Shown: positions 8,182 to 15,284, numbered from the stretch's first letter. The stretch: DNA of 21,405 nt from an uncultured Collinsella sp. (GCA_902489945.1 CABUBZ010000033.1:1-21405); one strand, 5' to 3'. Translations and numbers: made by a program. Notes: generated from the letters alone by a model not told the origin.

Positions 8182-9174
8182 ATGACTACTCAGGAACAGG
8201 TTAAGGACGTCGTCTCCCAGGTTTTGGCTGACAAGGCAGACAAGGGCGGCATCAAGCGCGTCGTGTGGATCGGCGCCGGCGGATCCAACGGCGGCAACTA
8301 TCCTGCCCAGTACTTTATGGAGCACGAGGCCACGCAGGTCGTGAGCTCCAGCTACACCAGCAACGAGTTCGTGCACGCCACGCCTGCCTACGTCAACGAG
8401 AACACCCTGGCCGTCGTCGTCTCCATGCGCGGCACCAAGGAGACCATCGTTGCCGCCCAGGTCGCCAAGGATCACGGCGCCAGCACCATCGCCATCTACG
8501 TTGACGAGTCCGGCCTCACCGAGGTCTGCGATTACAAGATCCAGTACGACAGCCTTGCCGTCGACGAGTCTTGCATGGGCCGCACCAACTCCGCCGTCGT
8601 GACCATGATCGCCATGGAGCTCACGCAGCAGACCGAGGGCTATGCCGAGTACGAGACCGCCATGGCCGCCTTCGACTTGGTTGACCCCATCTATCGCAAG
8701 GCCGTCGAGTACACCCGTCCGCTCGCTGCCAAGTGGGCCGAGCAGAACGCCGACAAGCCCTGCATTAATGTCATGGCTCAGGGTCCGCTTTTTGGTGCCG
8801 CTTACGTCTTTAGCATCTGCAACGTGCAGGAGATGCTGCAGATCGACTCCTGCACCATCAACACCTGCGACTTCTTCCACGGCCCCTTCGAGATCCTGGA
8901 CAAGCGCACCTCGCTGTTCCAGCTCATCAGCGTCGGCCGCAGCCGCTGGAACGACGAGCGCGGCATCCGCTTCGTCAACCAGTACGGTGGCGAGCGCGTC
9001 TATCAGCTCGACGCCAAGGAGCTTGGCCTCAACGACATCAAGGACAGCGTGAGCGAGTATTTCAACCACCTGATCTTTGCCCCGATCCTCAACAATGTGT
9101 ACATGCGCGCGCTCTCTGCCGTTACCCACAAGGACTACATGACGCGCCGCTACATGTGGAAGCTTGACTACTAG
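8182..9174 (+). CDS. FrlB-like SIS-domain deglycase 1 (SIS-1), divergent type
   Basis: This is a two-SIS-domain protein of 330 residues related to the fructoselysine-6-phosphate, fructose-asparagine-6-phosphate and glucoselysine-6-phosphate deglycases. These cytosolic enzymes split a 6-phosphorylated glycated amino acid into hexose 6-phosphate and amino acid. The expected catalytic pair is present: E217 (QEMLQ) and H233 (FFHGPFE), 16 residues apart as in FraB and GlmS. The C-terminus RRYMWKLDY matches the family ending. Two features differ from the paralogues: the Ser-rich phosphate loop is SMRGTKET, one residue shorter, and the usual GE-x-x-H is CD-F-F-H. ATG 8182 follows GAAAGG at 8166-8171. 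It is divergent from GntR-1. C-ending codons are frequent, suggesting strong expression. Whether it prefers a fructosyl or glucosyl substrate cannot be told. Confidence 0.85.
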   Translation: MTTQEQVKDVVSQVLADKADKGGIKRVVWIGAGGSNGGNYPAQYFMEHEATQVVSSSYTSNEFVHATPAYVNENTLAVVVSMRGTKETIVAAQVAKDHGASTIAIYVDESGLTEVCDYKIQYDSLAVDESCMGRTNSAVVTMIAMELTQQTEGYAEYETAMAAFDLVDPIYRKAVEYTRPLAAKWAEQNADKPCINVMAQGPLFGAAYVFSICNVQEMLQIDSCTINTCDFFHGPFEILDKRTSLFQLISVGRSRWNDERGIRFVNQYGGERVYQLDAKELGLNDIKDSVSEYFNHLIFAPILNNVYMRALSAVTHKDYMTRRYMWKLDY

Positions 9175-9194
9175 GGGATAGAGAGGGGATAGAG
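9173..9194 (+). repeat. 11-bp tandem duplication at the SIS-1 stop codon
   Basis: AGGGGATAGAG occurs twice back to back (9173-9183 and 9184-9194), beginning inside the TAG stop. It looks like a simple slippage duplication. Confidence 0.6.
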
Positions 9195-9220
9195 CGGTCT
9201 AACAACTCAATGTCCTCATA

Positions 9221-9287
9221 AGTTGCGGTGGAATAGTTCCTGTTTAGGGGCTTGAAGCCTCTATTCAGGAACTATTTCACCGCAACT
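9221..9287. repeat. 67-nt near-perfect palindrome
   Basis: Positions 9221-9242 pair with 9266-9287 over 22 bp with a single G-U pair. After a 2-nt internal mismatch the pairing resumes for 9 bp (9245-9253 with 9255-9263). The whole is centred on 9254. No T-run follows, so it is more likely a small repetitive or mobile palindrome than a classical terminator, although it could stabilise the SIS-1 mRNA 3' end. Confidence 0.8.
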
Positions 9288-9298
9288 GAATCCAGGGC

Positions 9299-9338
9299 GG
9301 CACTTGGGGACGTTCCTTTTGTGCCGGCACTTGGGGAC
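9299..9338 (+). repeat. Tandem REP-like GGCACTTGGGGAC units
   Basis: GGCACTTGGGGAC occurs at 9299-9311 and again at 9326-9338, a 27-bp period, with the palindrome GTGCCGGCAC at the junction (9321-9330). It resembles the GGGGAC-type repetitive extragenic sequences common in bacterial intergenic DNA. Confidence 0.55.
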
Positions 9339-9375
9339 ACTCCTGGGAATCATTTCCCGTCCGCCGATTTCGGTC

Positions 9376-9402
9376 TTGAAAATTGTATATAACGACTATA
9401 AC
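9376..9402 (+). promoter_or_regulatory. Candidate promoter of the DMT transporter gene
   Basis: TTGAAA (9376-9381) and TATAAC (9397-9402) are near-consensus -35 and -10 boxes with a rather short 15-bp spacer. The -10 lies inside the CGTTATA tandem repeat, as expected for repression by occlusion. Confidence 0.4.
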
Positions 9403-9403
9403 G
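9386..9403 (-). promoter_or_regulatory. Candidate GntR-2 operator upstream of the DMT gene
   Basis: Read on the minus strand this is CGTTATAGT followed by CGTTATATA, two direct copies with a 9-bp period. The same period and core recur upstream of the PTS operon and of the GntR-2 gene. Confidence 0.55.
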
Positions 9404-9443
9404 TAGTACGAAACATATTGGTAACAAAGCCAAGGAGGCTACG

Positions 9444-10526
9444 TTGAAGAGAAGCAATCTGGGCTATGTGCTGGTGCTGATCGCCGCGCTTATGTGGGGC
9501 ACCATCGGAATCTTTGTCAATGGAATATCGGCCCTTGGCGTTTCGTCTCAGAGCATGGCGGCCTTTCGCCTGTTATCGGGTGCCATCTTAATGGCTCCGG
9601 TCTTGGCATTTATGGGTTGCCAGGGAGGTGCTCGTGAGGGAAAAGCCTCGGGTCCTATGGCGCTCTTCAAGGCAAGCCCCAAAGAGCTTGTTCCCTGCGC
9701 GCTTGTCGGTATCGTCGGCCTTGCCATCGCCAACACCTGCTATTACGAGTGCATGGGCGAAGTTGGCATGTCCACGGCATCGGTGCTGCTCTATACCTCG
9801 CCGGTGTTCGGCGTCGCGCTCGGACGCGTGCTCTATCGCGAGGACGTGACCCCCAACAAGCTCGTGGCCATCCTCTTTAACATTGTTGGCTGCGTGCTCG
9901 CAGTGACGAGTGGCGACCTGTCCGGTTTCCATTTCTCGGCTTGGGGCGTTACGTCGGGCGTGATCGCCGGACTGTGCGGCGCATTGCTGGCCGTGTTTAG
10001 TCGCATGGCCACCAAGACGCTGCATCCGCTGGCCGTCACGTTTTGGGGCTTTGTCTTTGGCGGATGCTTTATGGCAGTGCTTTCGGCCCCGTGGTCCGAT
10101 GTGACCGCAGCAATGTCCCCGCAGCTCATCCTGCTGTTTGCAGGCTTTGGCTTTATTCCTACGGCCCTTGCGTACATCTTTTATATGCAGGGCCTTTCCA
10201 TGGATCTTGAGACGTCGAAGGTGCCGGTCGTGGCTTCGTTCGAAACCGTGGCGACCGTTCTGGTGGGCATTGGCATCTATGCCGAGTCCGCCGGCGCCGT
10301 CAAGGTTCTGGGCATCGTGCTGGTGCTCATGTCCATCCTGATCATGAACACCGACTTCTCCAAGTTGCGTAACAGTGTGTTTGTCGGTCATGTTATTGAG
10401 AGCATGACCTTTAAGCCCAACGCGTGGTGGACCGAGAAATCGAGGGACATGGATCTGTTCAAGGAGCGTACGGGTATCGTGCTGGAGCCCTCCGTTCAGG
10501 AAAGCCCCTGGTACTTCGTGCGATAG
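9444..10526 (+). CDS. DMT-superfamily transporter with two EamA domains
   Basis: This is a 360-residue drug/metabolite-family permease with about ten hydrophobic segments arranged as two EamA repeats (about residues 5-150 and 160-300). The N-terminal LIAALMWGTIGIF is typical. Characterised relatives such as RhtA and YdeD export amino acids, but uptake roles also exist. The start is TTG 9444, supported by AAGGAGG at 9432-9438 at the right spacing. After the last membrane segment a hydrophilic tail of about 50 residues (ending QESPWYFVR) is unusual for the family. The promoter carries the tandem repeat shared with the PTS operon, so a role in exporting the amino acid freed by the deglycases is plausible but inferred. 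Confidence 0.88.
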   Translation: MKRSNLGYVLVLIAALMWGTIGIFVNGISALGVSSQSMAAFRLLSGAILMAPVLAFMGCQGGAREGKASGPMALFKASPKELVPCALVGIVGLAIANTCYYECMGEVGMSTASVLLYTSPVFGVALGRVLYREDVTPNKLVAILFNIVGCVLAVTSGDLSGFHFSAWGVTSGVIAGLCGALLAVFSRMATKTLHPLAVTFWGFVFGGCFMAVLSAPWSDVTAAMSPQLILLFAGFGFIPTALAYIFYMQGLSMDLETSKVPVVASFETVATVLVGIGIYAESAGAVKVLGIVLVLMSILIMNTDFSKLRNSVFVGHVIESMTFKPNAWWTEKSRDMDLFKERTGIVLEPSVQESPWYFVR

Positions 10527-10605
10527 GGGAGCGCTTATAGCCTCCGACCTGGGGTTATCCAGTCGACGCCGACCTACCCCGTGCCAACGTTTCGAGTACG
10601 TTAAA

Positions 10606-10639
10606 CCCGTCAACGGTCGATTTTTACCCGCGAACGGTC
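10606..10639 (+). repeat. Direct repeat upstream of the PTS promoter region
   Basis: CCCGTCAACGGTC (10606-10618) and CCCGCGAACGGTC (10627-10639) match at 11 of 13 positions with a 21-bp period, two helical turns. They lie upstream of the operator region, where an activator or a second regulator would bind. Confidence 0.5.
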
Positions 10640-10665
10640 TTTATACTAATTAGCAATATAAGCAG

Positions 10666-10693
10666 CGTATAAGACGTTATAATGACCATAACG
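10666..10693 (+). promoter_or_regulatory. PTS operon operator and -10 region
   Basis: CGTATAAGA and CGTTATAAT form a 9-bp tandem repeat (10666-10683). CGTTAT (10675-10680) also pairs as an inverted repeat with ATAACG (10688-10693). A perfect TATAAT -10 hexamer lies inside at 10678-10683, without a clear -35. The 11-mer AAGACGTTATA (10671-10681) recurs exactly upstream of GntR-2 at 16388-16398. Confidence 0.6.
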
Positions 10694-10709
10694 AAAAGGA
10701 GGAGGCAAG

Positions 10710-11636
10710 ATGAATCAGATCATTCTCGCATCTCATGGCGGCCTGGCCGCAGGCGCCAAAGACACGCTCGAGATGGTTCTCGGCGACGTGTCGAACGTCC
10801 ACGTCGTGTCGCTTGCTCGTGACGACAAGGAGCCCATCACCAATAAGGTTGAGGCTATGATCGCCACGTTCAACGCGGACGACACCGTCTATGTGCTAAC
10901 CGATATGCTCGGTAGCTCGGTCAACAACAACATGGTCGAGCTTTCCAAGAACGGCACGAAGTTCACGGTTATCAGCGGTTTCAACATCCCGCTGGCGCTC
11001 ACGCTCGCTATGAGCCCCGCCCCCGTCAAGGGCGCCGAGCTCGCGGCCCTCATCAACGAGGCCCGCAACGGTCTGACCAACCCCAACGCCCCGGTCGAGG
11101 TTGCTCCCGCAGCACCCGCCAAGAAGGCCAAGGCCGTCCGTCACAACGCCGGTCCCGCCAAGATCGTCCTCGCACGTCTTGACTACCGTCTGCTGCACGG
11201 CCAGGTCGTCTTTACCTGGACCACCAAGGTCCAGGCCGAGCGCATCATCGTCGTCGACAACGCTGCCGCCAACGATGAGATTAAGAAGGGCGCTCTTAAG
11301 CTGGCCAAGCCCCAGGGCGTGCGCCTGAACGTCTTCACCGTCGAGCGTGCCCTCGCCAAGATGGACAAGCTCAACACCCTCGGTGAGCGCGTCATGTTCG
11401 TCTTCGGCAACACCGCCGAGATGCTGCAGTTCTGCCAGGGCTACAAGCTCGATGCCATCAACCTGGGCGCCACCGCCAACCATGACGGCGCCGATCAGGT
11501 CGGCGGCAAGGACAGCTCCGTCTTCTTCGACGCCACCCAGAAGGCCGACGTCAACCAGCTGCTCGACATGGGCATCAAGCTCTACGTTCAGCAGACCCCC
11601 ACGTATCAGAGCGTCGACATCGACGCCAAGCTGTAA
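10710..11636 (+). CDS. PTS mannose-family EIIAB fusion
   Basis: This is the cytosolic phosphotransfer component of a mannose/fructose/sorbose-family permease, 308 residues. The EIIA domain (about 1-125) opens MNQIILASHGGLAAG, with the phosphorylated histidine H9. An Ala/Pro/Lys-rich linker (about 127-149) joins it to the EIIB domain (about 151-308), where RLDYRLLHGQV carries the phospho-histidine H163. Phosphate passes HPr to IIA, to IIB and then to the sugar entering through IIC-IID. ATG 10710 follows a strong AAAGGAGGAGG. It is the first gene of a IIAB-IIC-IID-deglycase run. Codons ending in C predominate, as in highly expressed genes. The presence of FrlB-like neighbours suggests a glycated amine and not mannose as substrate; this is inference. 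Confidence 0.94.
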   Translation: MNQIILASHGGLAAGAKDTLEMVLGDVSNVHVVSLARDDKEPITNKVEAMIATFNADDTVYVLTDMLGSSVNNNMVELSKNGTKFTVISGFNIPLALTLAMSPAPVKGAELAALINEARNGLTNPNAPVEVAPAAPAKKAKAVRHNAGPAKIVLARLDYRLLHGQVVFTWTTKVQAERIIVVDNAAANDEIKKGALKLAKPQGVRLNVFTVERALAKMDKLNTLGERVMFVFGNTAEMLQFCQGYKLDAINLGATANHDGADQVGGKDSSVFFDATQKADVNQLLDMGIKLYVQQTPTYQSVDIDAKL

Positions 11637-11672
11637 TCAACCAGGCTTTTGCCTGACTGAAAGGAGAAGGGT

Positions 11673-12467
11673 ATGAATACGTTCATCAGTGCGGTGCTCG
11701 TCGGCCTCGTCGGCGTGTTCTGCATGTGGGACTCCCGCCTGCTCGGTCGTCTTAACTTCGAGCAGCCCCTCGTTGGCGCTACGCTCGTCGGTCTGCTGCT
11801 GGGCGATGTGCCCACCGGCCTCGCCGTCGGTGCCGCCGTCGAGCTCGTGTCCATGGGCCTGGTGCAGGTCGGCGCAGCCGTTCCGCCCGATATGGTCCTG
11901 GGCGGCATCGTGGCCGCTGCCTTCGCATGCCTGACCGATGCTTCCGCCGAGACCGCCATGACGATCGCCATCCCGGTCGCCGTCCTGGGTCAGCTCCTCG
12001 GCATCGTGTTCCGTTCCATCATCGCCGCCCTCACCCACGTGGCCGATAGCGCGATCGATAACGGCAAGTTCAAGACCGCCTACCGTATGCACATCTGCGC
12101 CGGCTCCGGTCTGTACGCCATCATGTACTTCCTGCCGATCTTCCTGGCCGTCTTTGTCGGCACCGACCTGGTCCAGGCCATCGTCAACATGGTTCCCGAG
12201 TGGCTGTCCGTTGGTCTGAACGTCTCGACCAAGATCATGACCGCCTACGGCTTGGCCCTGCTGCTCACCATGATGATCAAGAAGGGCATGACCCCGTTCC
12301 TGTTCATCGGTTTCCTGCTCGCCGCCTACCTCAACCTGTCCGTCATCGCGGTCGCTCTGATCGGTGTGTGCCTGGCTATCGTCTTCATGGGCTTCAAGTT
12401 CAACGGTTCCCATGCAGCTGCCGGTGTCGATTCCGACTACGATCCGCTCGAAGACGACGAAGACTAA
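11673..12467 (+). CDS. PTS mannose-family EIIC membrane component
   Basis: This 264-residue polytopic membrane subunit forms the sugar-translocating part of the permease with IID. It opens with the hydrophobic NTFISAVLVGLVGVFCMWDS and has the conserved glycine-rich region PTGLAVGAAVELVSMGLVQV and PPDMVLGGIVAAAFACLT. The C-terminus is acidic (DPLEDDED). ATG 11673 follows AAGGAGA. It is 36 bp after the IIAB stop, and its own stop is merged with the ribosome site of IID, so the three genes are clearly one operon. A 5-bp hairpin (11642-11655) in the first gap is too weak to call a terminator. Confidence 0.94.
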   Translation: MNTFISAVLVGLVGVFCMWDSRLLGRLNFEQPLVGATLVGLLLGDVPTGLAVGAAVELVSMGLVQVGAAVPPDMVLGGIVAAAFACLTDASAETAMTIAIPVAVLGQLLGIVFRSIIAALTHVADSAIDNGKFKTAYRMHICAGSGLYAIMYFLPIFLAVFVGTDLVQAIVNMVPEWLSVGLNVSTKIMTAYGLALLLTMMIKKGMTPFLFIGFLLAAYLNLSVIAVALIGVCLAIVFMGFKFNGSHAAAGVDSDYDPLEDDED

Positions 12468-12480
12468 GGAGGAACACACT

Positions 12481-13314
12481 ATGGCAACCGCAACCAAGGA
12501 CGTGTCCCTGAACAAGAAGGTCAGCCAGTTCTTCTGGCGCTCTTGGGCCATCCAGGCCTCTTGGAACTACGAGCGTCAGATGAACATGGGCTTCCTCTAC
12601 GGCATGGTTCCCACGCTCGACCGCCTCTATCCGGATGAGTCCGACCCCAAGCAGCTCGCTGCTAAGAAAGAGGCCTACCACCGTCACATGGCGTTCTACA
12701 ACTGCACCCCGCAGACGAGCGCCTTCATCCTGGGCCTCTCCGCTTCCATGGAGGAGGAGTACGCCAAGGATCCCGAGAACTTCGACCCCGATTCGATCAA
12801 CGCGGTCAAGACCTCCCTCATGGGCCCGCTTTCCGGTATCGGTGACTCCTTCTTCCAGGGCACCATCCGCGTCATCGCCTTTGGTCTGGGCGTTCAGCTG
12901 GCTCAGCAGGGCTCCATCATGGGCCCGATCCTGGCCATGCTCATCTCCATCGTCCCCTCCGTGCTGATCACTTGGTTCGCTGCCAAGATGGGTTATCAGG
13001 GCGGCCACCAGTACCTGAGCAAGCTCCAGGGCGGCGACCTCATGGAGAAGCTCATGTATGTCTGCGGCATCGTGGGTCTTATGTCCGTGGGCGGCATGAT
13101 CGCCACGCTGATCGGCGCCACCACCCCGCTGCAGTTCGCTGAGGGCACCGTCGTTATCCAGGACATTCTGGACGGCATGATGCCCCAGATGATCTCCCTT
13201 GGCCTCACCGGCCTTATGTACTGGCTCATCAAGAAGAACGTCAACACCGGTTGGCTTCTCGTGATCGCCATCGTGGGCGGCATCGCCCTCTCCGCGGCCG
13301 GCATCCTGGCCTAG
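12481..13314 (+). CDS. PTS mannose-family EIID membrane component
   Basis: This 277-residue IID subunit pairs with IIC. Family hallmarks are visible: WRSWAIQASWNYERQMNMGF near the N-terminus, the PLSGIGDSFFQGTIR region near residue 120, and hydrophobic segments toward the C-terminus (about 140-165, 190-215, 235-250 and 258-277). ATG 12481 lies 13 bases after the IIC stop, and TAAGGAGGAAC supplies both that stop and the ribosome site, so coupling is likely. The usual family order IIC-IID is kept. It is followed by about 200 bp with two hairpins before the SIS-2 deglycase, so expression may step down here. Confidence 0.94.
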   Translation: MATATKDVSLNKKVSQFFWRSWAIQASWNYERQMNMGFLYGMVPTLDRLYPDESDPKQLAAKKEAYHRHMAFYNCTPQTSAFILGLSASMEEEYAKDPENFDPDSINAVKTSLMGPLSGIGDSFFQGTIRVIAFGLGVQLAQQGSIMGPILAMLISIVPSVLITWFAAKMGYQGGHQYLSKLQGGDLMEKLMYVCGIVGLMSVGGMIATLIGATTPLQFAEGTVVIQDILDGMMPQMISLGLTGLMYWLIKKNVNTGWLLVIAIVGGIALSAAGILA

Positions 13315-13348
13315 TCGCGACCAAGCGTCTAACCGCTTTCCCCCGGGG

Positions 13349-13379
13349 GCCTGCCTGGCATCCCATACCCCAGGCAGGC
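13349..13379 (+). terminator. Hairpin after EIID, possible partial terminator
   Basis: GCCTGCCTGG (13349-13358) pairs perfectly with CCAGGCAGGC (13370-13379) around an 11-base loop. Only TTCC follows, so termination would be weak. It may trim or protect the PTS mRNA upstream of the SIS-2 gene. Confidence 0.5.
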
Positions 13380-13392
13380 TTCCATCCCCAAA

Positions 13393-13423
13393 ATGCGACA
13401 ATGGGACAGTCCCTTTGTCGCAT
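13393..13423. repeat. 31-nt GGGAC-type palindrome (REP-like)
   Basis: Positions 13393-13407 and 13409-13423 form inverted arms with 14 of 15 matches around a single central base. The core is GGGACAGTCCC. It resembles a repetitive extragenic palindrome and lies within the PTS to SIS-2 gap. Confidence 0.65.
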
Positions 13424-13513
13424 CCTCAACGGGCCGGCGACTCGGTCCAAATCACGGTAACCCTGCGAGCGCCCGGCAATGTGGCGCCGCAAAAATCGAA
13501 AGGAATGTGTCAG

Positions 13514-14497
13514 ATGTACGAGATCGACCTTAACCTCCCTAAGCAGATCGTCGCTGACGTCCTGTCCAACCACGAGATCCACAGTGTCGCCTTCGTCGGC
13601 TGCGGTGCTTCCATGTCCGACCTGTACCCCGCCAAGTACTTCCTGGCCAACAACACGGACAAACTGAACGTTCAGATCTTCACCGCTAACGAGTTCAACT
13701 ACGACACGCCTTCCTGGGTCAACGAGCACACCTTCGTGATCACCTGCTCCCTCGGTGGCTCCACGCCCGAGACCGTCGAGGCCAACAAGACCGCCAAGAA
13801 GCACAACTGCCCGGTCGTCTCCCTCACCAACAAGGCTGGCTCCGCTCTGACCGTCGACGCCGACCACGTCATCGTCCACGGCTTCCACGCCAACTATGCC
13901 GCCAAGGCCGAGAAGCCTGGCTACGCCATCGCTCTCGCTCTCGAGATCCTTCAGCAGACCGAGGGCTATGATCACTACGAGGATATGATCACCGGCCTCA
14001 CCAACATCTTCGACCTGTGCGAGAACGCCGCTCAGCACTGCACGAAGCTTGCCAAGAAGTTCGCTGAGGACTTCAAGGACGACAAGATGATCTACTTCAT
14101 GGCTTCCGGTGCCTCCGAGAAGATGGCCTACTCTCACGCCGCCTTCCTGTTCACCGAGATGCAGTGGATCGACGCCGCCGCCTACAACACCGGCGAGTAC
14201 TTCCACGGCCCGTTCGAGGTTTCCACCGAGGGTAAGCCCTACGTCTTCTTCATGTCCGATGGTGCTACCCGTCCGATGGACGCCCGCGCCCTCACCTTCC
14301 TTGAGCGCATGGGCGCCAAGGTCGCTCTGATCGACTCCAAGGACTACGGTCTGGCCGACGCCGTGCCGGCGAGCGTCATCACCTACTTCAACCCGCTGCT
14401 GCACCTCGCCGTTATGCGCGAGTACGGCAACCAGATCGCCGAGGCCCGTCAGCACCCGCTGACCATGCGTCGCTACATGTGGAAGCTTTCCTACTAA
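13514..14497 (+). CDS. FrlB-like SIS-domain deglycase 2 (SIS-2)
   Basis: This 327-residue two-SIS-domain enzyme belongs to the family that cleaves 6-phosphorylated fructosyl or glucosyl amino acids. The phosphate-binding loop SLGGSTPET near residue 77 is canonical. The catalytic pair is E215 (FTEMQW) and H231 (TGEYFHGPFE). The C-terminus RRYMWKLSY matches SIS-1 almost exactly. The likely start is ATG 13514, 9 bases after AAAGGA; the in-frame ATG at 13505 abuts the ribosome site and is too close. It is the last gene before a strong terminator and is probably co-transcribed with the PTS genes despite the 199-bp gap. C-ending codons dominate. This is the best candidate for the main deglycase of the imported substrate. 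Confidence 0.88.
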   Translation: MYEIDLNLPKQIVADVLSNHEIHSVAFVGCGASMSDLYPAKYFLANNTDKLNVQIFTANEFNYDTPSWVNEHTFVITCSLGGSTPETVEANKTAKKHNCPVVSLTNKAGSALTVDADHVIVHGFHANYAAKAEKPGYAIALALEILQQTEGYDHYEDMITGLTNIFDLCENAAQHCTKLAKKFAEDFKDDKMIYFMASGASEKMAYSHAAFLFTEMQWIDAAAYNTGEYFHGPFEVSTEGKPYVFFMSDGATRPMDARALTFLERMGAKVALIDSKDYGLADAVPASVITYFNPLLHLAVMREYGNQIAEARQHPLTMRRYMWKLSY

Positions 14498-14528
14498 TCA
14501 CAAGTAAGTAAACCTTACGGGTTGATTG

Positions 14529-14563
14529 AAAGGGGATGGGGTTTACGCCCCGTCCCCTTTTTT
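14529..14563 (+). terminator. Strong intrinsic terminator of the PTS/SIS-2 operon
   Basis: A 13-bp stem pairs 14529-14541 with 14548-14560, with one G-U pair and a 6-base loop, and runs into six T's (14558-14563). It cleanly ends the operon. Confidence 0.92.
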
Positions 14564-14583
14564 GCTCTTGAGAGGAGATGCGT

Positions 14584-15213
14584 ATGATCAAGGCAGTGCT
14601 GTTTGATATGGATGGCGTGCTGGTCGATACCGAGTGGTTCTACAACCGCCGCCGCGTGGCGTTTATGGAGGAGAAGGGCTTCCACTTTGACGAGATCCCC
14701 GATCTTTCGGGGTCTAACGAGCCGGCCATTTGGCAGGCGCTGGTGCCCGACGATGTTGAGTTGCGCGAGCGCCTGCGCGTGGAGTACAAGCAGGTCTACA
14801 GCCCGGTCCATCCCGTTCCGTATGCCGAGCTGCTCAACGAGCAGACAGAGCCGGTGATGCGCGAACTGCACGAGCGCGGCGTGAAGTGTGCCATCGCGAG
14901 CTCGTCCTATCGCGAGCTGATTGACGAGCTGGTGGACATCGCCGGTATTGCCGACGTGTTGGACTACACCATCAGCGGCCACGAGTGCAGCGCGTTTAAG
15001 CCCGATCCCGAAATCTACCTGCGCGCCATGGAAGCGCTGGGTGTGGAGCCGGCCGAGTGCCTGGTCATCGAGGACTCGCCGATGGGTATCGAGGCGGGCA
15101 AGCGCTCCGGCGCCCGCGTTCTGGCGTTGCGTCCGCACGAAGGCGTCAACCTGGACCAGTCCGCCGCCGACACCATCATCGACAACCTCACCGACATCCT
15201 TTCTGCCATCTAG
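14584..15213 (+). CDS. HAD-superfamily phosphatase, beta-phosphoglucomutase-like
   Basis: This 209-residue haloacid-dehalogenase-like hydrolase has all four motifs. FDMDGVLVDTE holds the nucleophile D8 and acid/base D10. AIASSS is motif II, and FKPDPEIY carries the motif III lysine. IEDSPMGIEAG carries the motif IV acidic residues. The helical cap between motifs I and II fits the beta-phosphoglucomutase/sugar-phosphatase subgroup. I chose ATG 14584 over ATG 14578 because GAGGAG (14572-14577) directly abuts the earlier codon. It lies 21 bp after the PTS operon terminator with no evident promoter, so it may live on read-through. A sugar-phosphate substrate is likely but unidentified. Confidence 0.88.
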   Translation: MIKAVLFDMDGVLVDTEWFYNRRRVAFMEEKGFHFDEIPDLSGSNEPAIWQALVPDDVELRERLRVEYKQVYSPVHPVPYAELLNEQTEPVMRELHERGVKCAIASSSYRELIDELVDIAGIADVLDYTISGHECSAFKPDPEIYLRAMEALGVEPAECLVIEDSPMGIEAGKRSGARVLALRPHEGVNLDQSAADTIIDNLTDILSAI

Positions 15214-15225
15214 CCATCTTGCCGC

Positions 15226-15267
15226 AAACCACCACAAAGGGGATAGGCACCTTCGTGGTGGTTTTTT
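15226..15267 (+). terminator. Intrinsic terminator after the HAD gene
   Basis: AAACCACCAC (15226-15235) pairs with GTGGTGGTTT (15255-15264), a short inner AAGG/CCTT helix extends it, and T's run to 15267. Confidence 0.88.
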
Positions 15268-15275
15268 CTTACTCC

Positions 15276-15284
15276 TGTTACAAT
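15276..15284 (+). promoter_or_regulatory. Extended -10 promoter for the YitT-family gene
   Basis: TGTTACAAT contains an extended -10 TG and a TACAAT hexamer, 45 bp before the GTG start. No good -35 is seen, partly because the preceding terminator occupies that place. Confidence 0.45.

Noticed and set aside
8182..9174. SIS-1 as a GlmS or AgaS-type isomerase
   Set aside because: There is no glutaminase domain, and the RRYMWKLDY ending and overall length fit the FrlB/FraB deglycase family better, although the substrate stays open.
10527..10709. Riboswitch or leader peptide before the PTS operon
   Set aside because: No recognisable aptamer, no terminator-antiterminator pair and no short ORF with a ribosome site were found; DNA-level operator repeats explain the region better.
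13415..13513. Longer N-terminus for SIS-2
   Set aside because: The extension runs through a palindromic repeat and has no resemblance to the N-termini of SIS-1 or SIS-3; ATG 13514 has the better-spaced ribosome site.
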